A DNA stretch of 64,000 nt from Bacteroidales bacterium UBA6445 (GCA_002439585.1 DJOF01000008.1:332445-396444), one strand, 5' to 3'. Counted from the stretch's first letter, positions 1 to 8,674 are shown. Notes: a model not told the origin generated them from the sequence alone. Numbers and translations are program-made.

Positions 1-1441
1 GATTAAGCTCCTCGTTCTCGGCAACCTTGCGTCGGCTCTCCTTGAAGCAATTGATCGGCTTGCCTCTTAGGCTGAATACTGCCTGATGATTGGCATCACG
101 GGCTTGAGTAATCGTACCGCTCGCGGAGTCTCCCTCAGTAATGAAAATGCTGGATTTCTCGCCTTCCTCTATCTTCGATGCGGGCAGTTTGTCGCAGAAG
201 TGATAGCGGCAGTCCCTAAGTTTCTTGTTGTATACATTGGCGCGCTTGTTCTTCTCGCGTGTCTTCTTCTGGATTCCGGATATCTCCTCGCGCTCCTGTT
301 GGGAAGCTTTGATCTTCTCCTCGAGTATCGGGACAACTTCCTTATGGATTCTGAGGTAGTTGTCAAGATTTTTCGATACGAAGTCGTTGACAAAAGACCG
401 GATTGTCGGGCCTCGGTCTATCACGATTGCCCCGTCTGCACCACGTACCTCTTTGCCTTCAGCATCCCTCTCGGGCTTCTCCCACATATATGTAGACCCG
501 AGTTTAGTCTTGGTCTGTCCTTCAAAATTGGGCTCCTGTATCTGTATGCTTATCGCTCCCACAATCCCCTGACGGCAGTCCTCTGGGGCATAGTTCTTCT
601 TGAAGAAATCTTTGAGCGTCTTGGCTACGGCTTCTCTGTATGCGGCAAGGTGGGTGCCTCCGTCCCTTGTGTTCTGCCCGTTCACGAATGAGGCTATATT
701 CTCTCCGTAGCTGTTGCCGTGAGTCATGACAATCTCGATGTCGTTACCGACAAGATGTATGGGCGGATAGAGAGGAGTCTCGCTCATCCTGTCATTGACA
801 AGATCGAGCAGACCGTTCTCGGATTTGTACGGTGTGCCGTTGAACACAATGGTAAGACCTTTCTTCAAGTATGAGTAGTTCTTGACCATGCTTTCCACAA
901 AGTCAAAGTTGAAAGCATACTCTCCGAACATTTCGGGATCAGGGGTGAATCTGACTAATGTCCCGTTCTTCTCTCCTAAAGAGTCTTTCATGCCGGAGTC
1001 TTTGAGCTCGCCACGTTCATATCTGGCCCATGAACTCTGACCTTCCCTGAATGATTCTATATAGAAGGATGAGGACAATGCATTCACAGCCTTGGTACCC
1101 ACACCGTTGAGTCCGACAGACTTCTTGAACACCGAGTCGTCGAACTTGCCTCCTGTGTTGAGGTTGTTGGTAGCTTTGACTACAGAGCCGAGCGGTATGC
1201 CTCGCCCGAAGTCACGTACTGTAACGTTGTTATCCTCTATGGTGACAATGATCTCCTTGCCGAATCCCATGGAGAACTCGTCTATCGAGTTGTCTATGAT
1301 CTCTTTCAGTAGCACGTAGATACCGTCTCCGGGGTTGTTGCCGTTGCCGAGACGTCCTATATACATGCCCGGACGCTGCCGGATATGTTTGTTCCATTCC
1401 AGCGTCTTGATACTGTTGTCACTGTAGTTGATGTCTGCCAT
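1..1441 (-). CDS. parE: DNA topoisomerase IV subunit B, C-terminus beyond the window edge
   Basis: Type IIA topoisomerase ATPase subunit; with ParC it decatenates daughter chromosomes. The reading frame begins with an ATG at 1441 and runs without a stop to base 1, giving about 480 residues. The GHKL ATPase domain comes first, with the RPGMYIG motif near residue 25, EIIDNSIDE near 50 and the GVGTKAVNAL loop near 110. The transducer domain follows. The TOPRIM signature ITEGDSASGT lies close to the window edge. The Bacteroidetes ParE-like N-terminus (short, directly into the RPGMYIG region) argues for ParE rather than GyrB, but the two are hard to separate without the C-terminal part. A divergent tRNA-Glu and glmM lie on the other side of its start. 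Confident on family, fairly confident on ParE. Confidence 0.85.
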   Translation of the reverse strand, partial: MADINYSDNSIKTLEWNKHIRQRPGMYIGRLGNGNNPGDGIYVLLKEIIDNSIDEFSMGFGKEIIVTIEDNNVTVRDFGRGIPLGSVVKATNNLNTGGKFDDSVFKKSVGLNGVGTKAVNALSSSFYIESFREGQSSWARYERGELKDSGMKDSLGEKNGTLVRFTPDPEMFGEYAFNFDFVESMVKNYSYLKKGLTIVFNGTPYKSENGLLDLVNDRMSETPLYPPIHLVGNDIEIVMTHGNSYGENIASFVNGQNTRDGGTHLAAYREAVAKTLKDFFKKNYAPEDCRQGIVGAISIQIQEPNFEGQTKTKLGSTYMWEKPERDAEGKEVRGADGAIVIDRGPTIRSFVNDFVSKNLDNYLRIHKEVVPILEEKIKASQQEREEISGIQKKTREKNKRANVYNKKLRDCRYHFCDKLPASKIEEGEKSSIFITEGDSASGTITQARDANHQAVFSLRGKPINCFKESRRKVAENEELN

Positions 1442-1593
1442 AGAAAGTCAGGATTTTATCACCCGCGCAAATATGCGCATTCTGCAAATTTACAAAAACC
1501 ATGCGGATTATCCTGTAGTCCCGTTCTACAATACTGCTGAACCGCGTTAGGGAAATGTCTATTAGCCCGAAGAAAAGGAATGTCATACTACAT

Positions 1594-1622
1594 AAAAAAA
1601 GCTGACCGGAAAAAGTCAGCTT
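1594..1622 (-). terminator. Rho-independent terminator of tRNA-Glu
   Basis: On the minus strand a perfect 8-bp stem (AAGCTGAC / GTCAGCTT, arms at 1599-1606 and 1615-1622) is followed by a run of T residues. It lies about ten bases beyond the 3' end of tRNA-Glu. Confidence 0.8.
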
Positions 1623-1631
1623 CTATAGAAG

Positions 1632-1703
1632 TACTCGGTACGAGAATCGAACTCATATTACAAGATTGAGAATCTTGGGTACTAACCGTTATACGAACCG
1701 AGC
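1632..1703 (-). tRNA. tRNA-Glu (anticodon CTC)
   Basis: Complete cloverleaf of 72 bases on the minus strand. Acceptor arms are GCTCGGT and ACCGAGT, there is a GTTCGATTC T-arm, and the anticodon stem CAAGA/TCTTG encloses the loop TTCTCAA, giving anticodon CTC (reads GAG). CCA is not encoded. It has its own consensus promoter upstream and a terminator downstream. Confidence 0.93.
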
Positions 1704-1719
1704 ATTTAAGTTTGGATTG

Positions 1720-1750
1720 CAAAGGTACTCAAGTTTTTTCGATTTGCAAA
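1720..1750 (-). promoter_or_regulatory. Consensus Bacteroidetes promoter for tRNA-Glu
   Basis: On the minus strand TTTG (1750-1747), 19 bases, then TACCTTTG (1727-1720). This matches the TTTG / TAnnTTTG consensus and lies 17 bases before the tRNA 5' end. A second -7 box on the plus strand (TACTTTTG, 1760-1767) probably serves glmM, so the two units diverge here. Confidence 0.75.
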
Positions 1751-1790
1751 TATTTTCTCTACTTTTGTAATGAAATTTCCTTAAATAGTC

Positions 1791-3224
1791 ATGACACTTA
1801 TAAAATCAATCTCTGGAATACGCGGAACGATCGGAGGAAAGCCCGGACAGGCCTTGACGCCTGTAGATATCGTGAAATTTATCTATGCCTACTGCACCTG
1901 CCTTCGCAGACGTCGGCCTAAGACTCCGGGAAACCGTTACACAGTTGTAGTCGGAAAGGATGCCCGTATCTCAGGAGAGATGGTGGAAGACATTGTCTGC
2001 GGTACGCTTGTGGCTTGCGGAGTTGATGTGATCAAGGCCGGATTTGCTTCTACCCCTACTACCGAAATGGGCGTCATTTTCTCTCACGCAGACGGAGGCC
2101 TTATTCTCACCGCCTCTCATAATCCGAAGAACTGGAATGCCCTCAAACTTCTTAACGAAAAAGGCGAATTCCTTACCGCTGCAGAAGGCGCGGATGTGCT
2201 CGCGTGTGCAGAACAAGGAGACTTCGACTTCGCTGATGTGGATTGCCTTGGCAATATAACTGAAGAAGATTTCACAGACAGACATATCGAAGCGGTCCTT
2301 GCATTACCGACAGTAGACATCGAGGCTGTAAGGAAAGCCGGGTTTACCGTTGTTCTGGACGCCATCAATTCTGTTGGCGCTATCATTGTTCCGAGGCTTC
2401 TGAAGGCTCTTGGAGTTCGTTGTATCGGGATTAACTGCGAACTTACAGGTGATTTTGCTCACAATCCTGAGCCTCTTCCGAAGAATCTTGAGACTCTCTC
2501 AGAGACAGTCGTGGCCAGACATGCTGATCTCGGTATCTCCGTGGATCCGGATGTAGACAGGCTTGCGTTTATCTGCGAAGACGGGCAGCCGTTTGTGGAG
2601 GAATATACCCTTGTGAGTGTGGCTGACTATGTCCTTTCGTGTGCTGCAGCAGAAGGCAAGACCGGACTTGTTACAGTATCCAATCTTTCTTCTACAAGGG
2701 CACTTCGTGACGTTACCGAGCATTATGGCGGTAAATACTATGCTTCAGCTGTGGGTGAGGTCAATGTGACAACCTTGATGAGGGAGAAACATGCTATTAT
2801 AGGAGGTGAAGGGAATGGCGGAGTTATCTATCCTGCTCTGCATTATGGTCGTGACGCTATGGTTGGTATAGCTCTCTTCCTTTCAAATCTGGCTCACAAG
2901 GGCATCACAGTATCCGCTCTTAAGAAGACTTATCCTCAATATTTCATCGCGAAAAACAAGATCCAACTCTCTGATGCTCATCTGATTGATTCCGTATTGG
3001 AGAAATTGAAGTCTGTATATTCCGATCAGGAAATAGTGGACATTGACGGGGTGAAAGTCATTTTCGAGAAAGAGAAGAAATGGGTTCATCTTCGCAAGTC
3101 CAATACTGAGCCGATTGTCAGGATCTATTCGGAAGCTCCTACACAGAAGGAGGCTGAGGAACTTGGCGAGAGCGTAATTGTCGAGGCGAAACGTATAATC
3201 GACGACAATAAGAAGCTGTTTTGA
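1791..3224 (+). CDS. glmM: Phosphoglucosamine mutase (alpha-D-phosphohexomutase family)
   Basis: Converts glucosamine-6-phosphate to glucosamine-1-phosphate, the step before UDP-GlcNAc formation for peptidoglycan and LPS. 477 residues, slightly longer than the usual 445-465. The N-terminal SISGIRGTIGG is typical. The phosphoserine loop TASHNP puts the catalytic serine at residue 109. The metal loop DPDVDR supplies Asp252, Asp254 and Asp256. The sugar-binding loop GGEGNGG and the C-terminal phosphate-binding RKSNTEP follow. A phosphomannomutase is the main alternative; the N-terminal motif is typical of the Bacteroidetes proteins annotated GlmM. The last codons (NKKLF and the TGA stop) lie within the left end of a repeat element at 3209-3367, so the natural C-terminus may have been altered by it. 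Confidence 0.85.
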   Translation: MTLIKSISGIRGTIGGKPGQALTPVDIVKFIYAYCTCLRRRRPKTPGNRYTVVVGKDARISGEMVEDIVCGTLVACGVDVIKAGFASTPTTEMGVIFSHADGGLILTASHNPKNWNALKLLNEKGEFLTAAEGADVLACAEQGDFDFADVDCLGNITEEDFTDRHIEAVLALPTVDIEAVRKAGFTVVLDAINSVGAIIVPRLLKALGVRCIGINCELTGDFAHNPEPLPKNLETLSETVVARHADLGISVDPDVDRLAFICEDGQPFVEEYTLVSVADYVLSCAAAEGKTGLVTVSNLSSTRALRDVTEHYGGKYYASAVGEVNVTTLMREKHAIIGGEGNGGVIYPALHYGRDAMVGIALFLSNLAHKGITVSALKKTYPQYFIAKNKIQLSDAHLIDSVLEKLKSVYSDQEIVDIDGVKVIFEKEKKWVHLRKSNTEPIVRIYSEAPTQKEAEELGESVIVEAKRIIDDNKKLF

Positions 3225-3367
3225 GATTGTTCCCGAATTTTATTAAGAGGATTATTCGAGGCAGTTTCGACTTTGGAAGAAGGTGGAGGTACCGGACTGA
3301 TGACAAGGATGAAAATGGCCGGAGAGAACCATAAGAGAAGAGACGAATCATTTCAAAACAGCTTCTA
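3209..3367. repeat. MITE-like repeat, copy A
   Basis: Inverted-repeat element of about 159 bp in the glmM/namZ gap, opposite in orientation to copies B and C. The outer AGAAGCTGTTTTGA at 3211 reappears as its reverse complement ending at 3366, and each end abuts a TA. The reverse complement aligns along its whole length with 53218-53380. It carries no ORF of its own. The left end contributes the last five glmM codons and its stop; the right end stops 4 bases before the next ATG. Confidence 0.75.
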
Positions 3368-3371
3368 ACTG

Positions 3372-4439
3372 ATGTTTTCATTCAGGACAACGCCCCTTGA
3401 GTCCCAGCTTGACAAGGCTTTGGCCGAGGGAAAAGTAGGATGTTTCTGCACCCAGAATTGCTGGGACACGGCTTCCGACAGATATATGTACGAGATTTTC
3501 AGGGAGAGAGGCAATCTTGTTCGGCTCTTTCTACCTGAGGATGCGGAACTTACCCCTGGGACAAACCATATAGGATTTGACAGAGAATCCCTTTCCGGAC
3601 TGTCTGCCGTGGTTGTCGAGATACAGGACGTAGGGGCGAGGTATTTCAACTATACTAAAGATGTCATCCGTCTGATGATGGTCATGACAGCAATGCCCGA
3701 TCCTCCGTCCCTGTATGTGGTAGACCATATCAATCCTGCCGGCAGAGTAGTGGAAGGAACAGTACCCGAAGGCGATGATATTGAGCCGTATATCCCGAGA
3801 GTACCTCACCGTCACGGACTTACAATAGGAGAACTCTGCAATCTTTTTCATAGTGAGATAGGAGCCGGCTTCCCGCTGCATGTGATTTCGGCTCATGCTT
3901 CTGACTACAACAAGGATTTGCTGCCATGGACGATAGCCCCGGCTTCAGACATACCCGGACTTTTTACATGTTATATGTATAGTGGGGGAGGACTCTGGAA
4001 CAATACGAATATAACCCCTGCTATCGGTACTGCCCGTCCGTATGAGTATCTTGGAGCTCCGTTCATAAGCCACGGGCCTTATGACAGGTTGCCTGTTCAG
4101 GAGGGTGTACTTCTAAGACCATGCTCATTCAAGCCTTCTGCCGGAAGATATGCCGGAGAACTTTGCTACGGCTACCAGATAATGCTCAAGCCTGGTGTTC
4201 AGTATCATTCCTTGCTGCATACACTACGCCTTATGCGCTATTTCAAAGAAGTGTATCCGGCCTTCTCTTTCCTTGATGGATTTGAACGCAAACTCGGAGA
4301 TACGAAACTTTTTGCCTACCTGATGGGCGAGATTTCATATCAGGATGTTAAGGAATATATAAAAGGTGAGGAACAGAAATGGGTGCGTAAGGCCAAGCGC
4401 TTCACTCTTTATGACGATATGCCCTATCGTATCAAGTAG
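3372..4439 (+). CDS. DUF1343 family protein, NamZ-like exo-N-acetylmuramidase
   Basis: 355 residues, shorter than the usual 400 or so of the family. The DUF1343/NamZ signatures are in order: a Rossmann-like start (KVGCFCTQNCWD), LFLPEDAE in place of the usual LFAPEHG, VEIQDVGARYFNY, HINPAGR..VEGTVPEG, RHGLTIGELCNLF, and NITPAIGTARPYEYLGAP. Characterised NamZ enzymes remove terminal MurNAc from peptidoglycan fragments, so a role in muropeptide turnover is likely. The glutamate of the PEHG motif is retained (Glu56) but the following His-Gly is not, so activity is uncertain. No signal peptide is visible, so a cytoplasmic location is suggested. It follows glmM across repeat A, which fits amino-sugar recycling, but that link is inference. 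Confidence 0.75.
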   Translation: MFSFRTTPLESQLDKALAEGKVGCFCTQNCWDTASDRYMYEIFRERGNLVRLFLPEDAELTPGTNHIGFDRESLSGLSAVVVEIQDVGARYFNYTKDVIRLMMVMTAMPDPPSLYVVDHINPAGRVVEGTVPEGDDIEPYIPRVPHRHGLTIGELCNLFHSEIGAGFPLHVISAHASDYNKDLLPWTIAPASDIPGLFTCYMYSGGGLWNNTNITPAIGTARPYEYLGAPFISHGPYDRLPVQEGVLLRPCSFKPSAGRYAGELCYGYQIMLKPGVQYHSLLHTLRLMRYFKEVYPAFSFLDGFERKLGDTKLFAYLMGEISYQDVKEYIKGEEQKWVRKAKRFTLYDDMPYRIK

Positions 4440-4449
4440 GCTAGAGCAA

Positions 4450-4482
4450 TAAAAAAAGCGTGACAGAGAACTCTGCCACGCT
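4450..4482 (-). terminator. Terminator of rpmE
   Basis: A stem AGCGTG..CAGAG / CTCTG..CACGCT at 4457-4482 with one mismatch and a 2-base loop, followed on the minus strand by seven T residues. It may also help to stop convergent transcription from 3372-4439. Confidence 0.75.
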
Positions 4483-4507
4483 ATTGTCTGTCTTCGACAG
4501 TGAGTGC

Positions 4508-4759
4508 TTATTTCTGTCTTGACTTGTATCTCTGGTAGAACTTGTCTACACGTCCTGCGGTATCGACGAGCTTTACCTTGCCTGTGTAGAACGGGTGTGA
4601 GGTGTTGGAGATCTCGACCTTTACAACGGGATACTCTACACCGTCAACCATAAGTGTCTCTTTTGTAGTTGCGCATGAGCGCGTGATGAATACTGTGTCG
4701 TTAGACATATCCTTGAAAGCTACAAGTCGGTAGTTTTCGGGATGGATTCCTTTTTTCAT
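4508..4759 (-). CDS. rpmE: 50S ribosomal protein bL31 (type B)
   Basis: 83-residue protein beginning MKKGIHPENYRLVAF, the start of zinc-independent (type B) bL31. The C-terminal HPFYTGKVKLVDTAGRVDKFYQRY is family-typical. The CxxC zinc ligands of type A are absent. A longer in-frame ATG at 4858 exists, but the promoter (TTG-N20-TAAATTTG at 4858-4828) places transcription start downstream of it, so the ATG at 4757-4759 is the real start with a leader of about 60 bases. Single-gene unit with its own terminator. Confidence 0.93.
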   Translation of the reverse strand: MKKGIHPENYRLVAFKDMSNDTVFITRSCATTKETLMVDGVEYPVVKVEISNTSHPFYTGKVKLVDTAGRVDKFYQRYKSRQK

Positions 4760-4827
4760 ATCAATAAATAAATTATATTCAAGTATAGCTTCGTTCACCG
4801 CATTTGTTGATGATGAGAACGGAGCTG

Positions 4828-4858
4828 CAAATTTATCTGATATTTGCTGAATATCCAA
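4828..4858 (-). promoter_or_regulatory. Promoter of rpmE
   Basis: On the minus strand TTG (4858-4856), 20 bases, TAAATTTG (4835-4828). Transcription would start near 4821. This excludes the upstream ATG at 4858 and supports the 83-residue form of bL31. Confidence 0.7.
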
Positions 4859-4969
4859 GATTCTGTCCGGATTTATTTCTGAAAAATCGGTTTGTACAAA
4901 TCTTTTTTTGGACTTTATTGCTGCGCACCTCCTTTGTTCCAGCTACCTCAAAATAATTATATGTTGCGA

Positions 4970-5000
4970 TTGACGCATATCTGGATGATAAGTAAATTTG
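4970..5000 (+). promoter_or_regulatory. Promoter of the ABC/DUF4857 operon
   Basis: TTG (4970-4972), 20 bases, TAAATTTG (4993-5000), about 50 bases before the ATG at 5057. No operator-like repeat or regulator gene is seen beside it. Confidence 0.65.
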
Positions 5001-5056
5001 TACTATTTAATTATTCATAGACTATCTTCGTTTAGAAGTAAAATCAAATAATTTGT

Positions 5057-5959
5057 ATGTCTGACAATATAATAGAGTGTCGACACCTTACCCATTACTA
5101 TGGAGAGAGACTCATATACAAAGACTTGAGTTTCAATGTGCCCAAGGGACGTATACTTGGTCTTCTCGGCAAGAACGGGACGGGCAAGACGACAACGATA
5201 AACATTCTGAGCGGATATCTGCAGCCACGTAGCGGGAGCTGCCTCATTTTCGGTGAAGATGTAAGGAAGATGACGCCTATTACTAGGAGGCGCATCTCTC
5301 TGCTTCTTGAAGGCCATGTGCAGTATTCATTCATGACGATAGAACAGATAGAACGGTTCTATTCCGGATTCTATCCGCGTTGGAACAGAGATGCGTATTA
5401 TGCCCTTATGTCAAAGCTCAAGATCGCACACGGGCAGCGTATCTCACGAATGTCATGCGGTCAACGTTCTCAGGTCGCTCTCGGATTGATATTGGCTCAG
5501 GATGCTGACCTTCTTGTGCTTGATGATTTCTCCATGGGTCTTGACCCTGGATATAGGAGATTGTTCGTCGAATATCTGAGAGACTATGCGAAATCGGGAG
5601 GCAAGACAGTCTTCCTCACATCTCATATTATCCAGGATATTGAGAAGCTTGTGGATGACTGTATCATAATGGATTATGGCGGCATTACCCTTCAGACGGA
5701 CGTGGATGGACTCTTGTCATCGTTCCACAGGTTTACTTTCTCTTGCAGCCTTCCTGATATATCCGTGTTGGAGGGCAGCCCAGCGGGAGTGAAACTGTAT
5801 CATCCCGAAGTGCTCGGAGGAAGAGCGGAGCTGTATTCATTCGCCTCTGCTGCAGAAGTGACAGCTGCAGTGCTCTCTTGCGGCATTGACTGCAAAGACA
5901 TGACTGAGTCTTCTCTGAGCCTCGAAGACGCATTTATCGGTCTTACTGGAAAATATTGA
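5057..5959 (+). CDS. ABC transporter ATP-binding protein
   Basis: 300 residues, one nucleotide-binding domain. Walker A GKNGTGKT at 38-45, signature MSCGQ at 132-136, Walker B LLVLDD ending at Asp157, D-loop GLDP, and the H-loop TSH near 200. The residue after the Walker B aspartate is Asp instead of the usual catalytic Glu (DDFSMGLDP, not DEP), which could slow hydrolysis. The gene is followed after 4 bases by a membrane protein and then a DUF4857 protein, so it is likely the motor of an ABC-2 type exporter or membrane-remodelling complex. Substrate unknown. Confidence 0.88.
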   Translation: MSDNIIECRHLTHYYGERLIYKDLSFNVPKGRILGLLGKNGTGKTTTINILSGYLQPRSGSCLIFGEDVRKMTPITRRRISLLLEGHVQYSFMTIEQIERFYSGFYPRWNRDAYYALMSKLKIAHGQRISRMSCGQRSQVALGLILAQDADLLVLDDFSMGLDPGYRRLFVEYLRDYAKSGGKTVFLTSHIIQDIEKLVDDCIIMDYGGITLQTDVDGLLSSFHRFTFSCSLPDISVLEGSPAGVKLYHPEVLGGRAELYSFASAAEVTAAVLSCGIDCKDMTESSLSLEDAFIGLTGKY

Positions 5960-5963
5960 TGTT

Positions 5964-6665
5964 ATGAATAGTGGTAAATTCGATACGTTTCATATGATGC
6001 TTTCCTTGTTCTACAAGGAGTGGCTGAAGATACGGTATGTCTATCTATTCTGTGCCGCTGTACTATTTGCTTATACGGCATTCTCCCTATATGGAGTACA
6101 CAGAGTGATTGATTTTCGTGGGGCTGACCATGTGTGGTCTGTACTGCTTGAGAATAAGGGCGTGCTTGTCGACCGGATGAAATTCCTGCCCCTTTTGGCA
6201 GGGCTTCTTGTAGGAATGGCACAGTTCGTCCCAGAATTAGTGCAGAAAAGACTGAAGCTTACACTGCATCTTCCTATGCCTCATACTGGTACGGTATTTA
6301 TGATGGAAGGAATGACGGTTGTTCTGCTGCTCTTGCTATTTGCGCTTCATGCAGCGGCGGAAGTCTTCTATTTTGCTTCTGTCATGCCGCGTGAATTTGT
6401 GGATGGGATCATGCTGACCTCGTTGCCGTGGTATGCGTCAGGTATTATCGTATATCTTTGTACGGCTTGGATCTGTATGGAACCTACCTGGAAATTCCGT
6501 ATTGTGCAGTTGCTTTTCTCAGTGGCTTTGTGCCGTATATTATTCATTTCCTCCTTACCGATGGCGTATGACCGCATGATAGTGTGGATCATAGTGGCAG
6601 TTGCCGTGATGTTCCCAGCATCCGTAGTATCCGTGGATCGTTTTGTCAAAGGTTGCCAAGACTAA
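5964..6665 (+). CDS. Integral membrane protein, probable ABC-2 type permease
   Basis: 233 residues with about six hydrophobic segments, the first near residues 25-43 (YLFCAAVLFAYTAFSLYGV) and further ones around 75-90, 105-130, 150-170, 175-195 and 205-225. It lies 4 bases after the ATP-binding protein and 5 bases before the DUF4857 gene, so the three are co-transcribed and probably form one complex. I do not recognise specific motifs; the permease call rests on topology and position. Confidence 0.65.
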   Translation: MNSGKFDTFHMMLSLFYKEWLKIRYVYLFCAAVLFAYTAFSLYGVHRVIDFRGADHVWSVLLENKGVLVDRMKFLPLLAGLLVGMAQFVPELVQKRLKLTLHLPMPHTGTVFMMEGMTVVLLLLLFALHAAAEVFYFASVMPREFVDGIMLTSLPWYASGIIVYLCTAWICMEPTWKFRIVQLLFSVALCRILFISSLPMAYDRMIVWIIVAVAVMFPASVVSVDRFVKGCQD

Positions 6666-6670
6666 TTGAT

Positions 6671-7927
6671 ATGACAAAGATTTTCAGAACATTGATAATA
6701 TTGCTGGCTGCAGCGCTGCTTGCCGGTATTCTTCCATGGCTATATGCTTATGTGTCAGCGAGTCCGTCCCGGTCTCCATTTACTTTATATAGCTGTGTGG
6801 TGCACAGTTTTGCTTCCCTGAAGTTTGACGAGAACGGTGATTCTTACGGTGAGGATTTCAACGGGGTTAGGTACACTTTGTTTCAGATGGACAGTATCCT
6901 GCCTATGTTCTATTACAGGCAGCTTGTGTCAGAACGACGTTTCCCATCTAATATAGAAGGAATTCCAGTCACTCCAAAAGATGCCGAGAAGAGCGGATTC
7001 ATATTCAGGTCCAATCCCTCTGAAGTAAATGCCCCCAGTTGGGGTCTTTACAGACTTCTTGAGTCGGAGTCTGGCAGAGTAGACTTCAAGCCGTCTGTGG
7101 ATGTGTTCCGGATAAATGACTACGGCATCGAGTTCGTCGGGATAGAAAGCAATGAGTTGGATTCGGACAAAAGCCGTCTATTCACAGAAGCTCTGGATTC
7201 TGTCGGGTTTAGTTTCCCTGCCAGGATAGTTGCCGGCAACGGATCTCCGAAGAAAGAATATGACAACGGATATCTTATTTATGACAGCCTCGGGCGTCTC
7301 TTTCAACTAAAGCAGGTGAAGGGGAAGCCGTATGTTAGGGAGATTGTACTTCCGGAGGGTATGAAGGTCGACCATATCTTCGTTACTGAGTTTAGAGATA
7401 GGAGAATGCTTGGTTTTCTTTCCTGCACTGACGGAAGTTTCTATGCGGTTGAAGCTGTTGATGGAGGTCTGCATGAAGTCCCTATCGGAGGCTATGATCC
7501 GAAGTCCGAGTCCATAATGATAATCGGTGATATGTTTTACTGGACAGTATCTCTTCGGAGTCTTACGGACGAGAGGTTAATAGCTGTAAATTCCCGCTCA
7601 TGGGAGAAAGTTGATGAACATGGCACAGTGGATGAATGTCCAGGTTGGGAGAAGGCAAGTGGGTATATTTTCCCGTTTACCATATTCATGCAGTCTCCTT
7701 TGGATTCGTTCATTATGCCAAGGTTTGATGACTTCTCTGCTAAGGCGTTGTGGGTAGGTCTTCTACTTGCTGCTTTGTATGCTGTATGGGCTACATATAG
7801 AGACAGGTGTCCCGGACGGATCGGCTTGGGATGGAGGCTCATTGCCTTTCGCTCGGTAGCCGTATTGCTGCTCGGAGTCTATCTCTTCATACCTCTTCTC
7901 ATAGCTGACTTTCTCTGCCGGGAGTGA
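6671..7927 (+). CDS. DUF4857-like membrane-anchored protein
   Basis: 418 residues from the ATG at 6671; this start sits 5 bases after the preceding gene and opens directly into a signal-anchor (FRTLIILLAAALLAGILPWLY). The long middle part is soluble and non-hydrophobic, and two more membrane segments lie at the C-terminus (about residues 360-378 and 395-415). This layout and the ABC gene partners resemble the Bacteroidetes DUF4857 family; the match is from memory of the family context, not a search. Role unknown: perhaps the extracytoplasmic partner of the ABC pair. An in-frame upstream ATG at 6584 lies inside the previous gene and was not used. Confidence 0.6.
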   Translation: MTKIFRTLIILLAAALLAGILPWLYAYVSASPSRSPFTLYSCVVHSFASLKFDENGDSYGEDFNGVRYTLFQMDSILPMFYYRQLVSERRFPSNIEGIPVTPKDAEKSGFIFRSNPSEVNAPSWGLYRLLESESGRVDFKPSVDVFRINDYGIEFVGIESNELDSDKSRLFTEALDSVGFSFPARIVAGNGSPKKEYDNGYLIYDSLGRLFQLKQVKGKPYVREIVLPEGMKVDHIFVTEFRDRRMLGFLSCTDGSFYAVEAVDGGLHEVPIGGYDPKSESIMIIGDMFYWTVSLRSLTDERLIAVNSRSWEKVDEHGTVDECPGWEKASGYIFPFTIFMQSPLDSFIMPRFDDFSAKALWVGLLLAALYAVWATYRDRCPGRIGLGWRLIAFRSVAVLLLGVYLFIPLLIADFLCRE

Positions 7928-8059
7928 CAGCCGTTGTGCCTGCATCCTCTGTCAAGTGAGACGCTCTCGTCATCTTGCCTACATTCTCCATTGGTGGAGT
8001 CGACCAGTTGTGCTGGCCACCTCTGCATGGACTGATGACTTTTTAGCTTGAATATGTGA

Positions 8060-8674
8060 TTAATTATCAGCCGCGGTGTCTACATAGATGCCTCGGCTTT
8101 TCCAATGTATATAGCCGTATATGGCTGAGAATGTGTAGAATATATACAGTGCTGCCATGAGGTAGAGGCCTTGCGACAGACACATGACGAAAGTGAGCAA
8201 GTCAGCGATGATCCACAGTATCCACTGCTCCTTGTATGTCTGTATCAGCCACCAGGTTGCGATGATGCTAAGCACTGTAATTCCCGAGTCCATAAGTGAC
8301 ATGGCATCACCCAAAGGGCGGAGTATGTGATACAGTGCTGCTGTGCCTGCAATCTGTGCGATGATGCTTATACAGACTGTCTTTAGATGCAGTCTGCGCA
8401 GGTGGATATTGTCCTCGTCCGGTTTCGGCTTGTCCTCTGACTGCATTTTCAGACTCTCAATTGCAGTCGCCTTGTCCTTACGCCAGCTCCACATTCCCCA
8501 AACTGCCGTGGCAACGTAATATGCGTTGAGTGCCATGGTAGCGTAAAGTCCTTCCTGAAAGAAAATATATACGGAGGCTGCTCCTGTTAGAGCTTGTACC
8601 GCCCACATCCAGTTGTTCTGTCTTATCTCCAGATAAAGGAAAAGGAGTCCTGTTACGAGTGTGAATATCTCCAT
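8060..8674 (-). CDS. pnuC: PnuC-family nicotinamide riboside (or related vitamin) transporter
   Basis: 204 residues, nearly all membrane: about seven helices. WAVQALTGAASVYIFFQEGLY and VATAVWGMWSWRK near the start, and LWIIADLLTFVMCLSQGLY near the end, are typical of PnuC. PnuC facilitates uptake of nicotinamide riboside; close relatives carry thiamine (PnuT) or riboflavin (PnuX), and the substrate cannot be told here. No thiamine-pyrophosphate riboswitch is visible upstream, which slightly favours nicotinamide riboside. Two direct 20-base repeats just upstream of its -7 box suggest operator control. Convergent with the DUF4857 gene; divergent from the FKBP gene. Confidence 0.85.
   Translation of the reverse strand: MEIFTLVTGLLFLYLEIRQNNWMWAVQALTGAASVYIFFQEGLYATMALNAYYVATAVWGMWSWRKDKATAIESLKMQSEDKPKPDEDNIHLRRLHLKTVCISIIAQIAGTAALYHILRPLGDAMSLMDSGITVLSIIATWWLIQTYKEQWILWIIADLLTFVMCLSQGLYLMAALYIFYTFSAIYGYIHWKSRGIYVDTAADN

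Noticed and set aside
86..691. Plus-strand open frames across parE
   Set aside because: They lie in the shadow of the complete parE frame on the other strand, lack family motifs and are typical antisense by-products.
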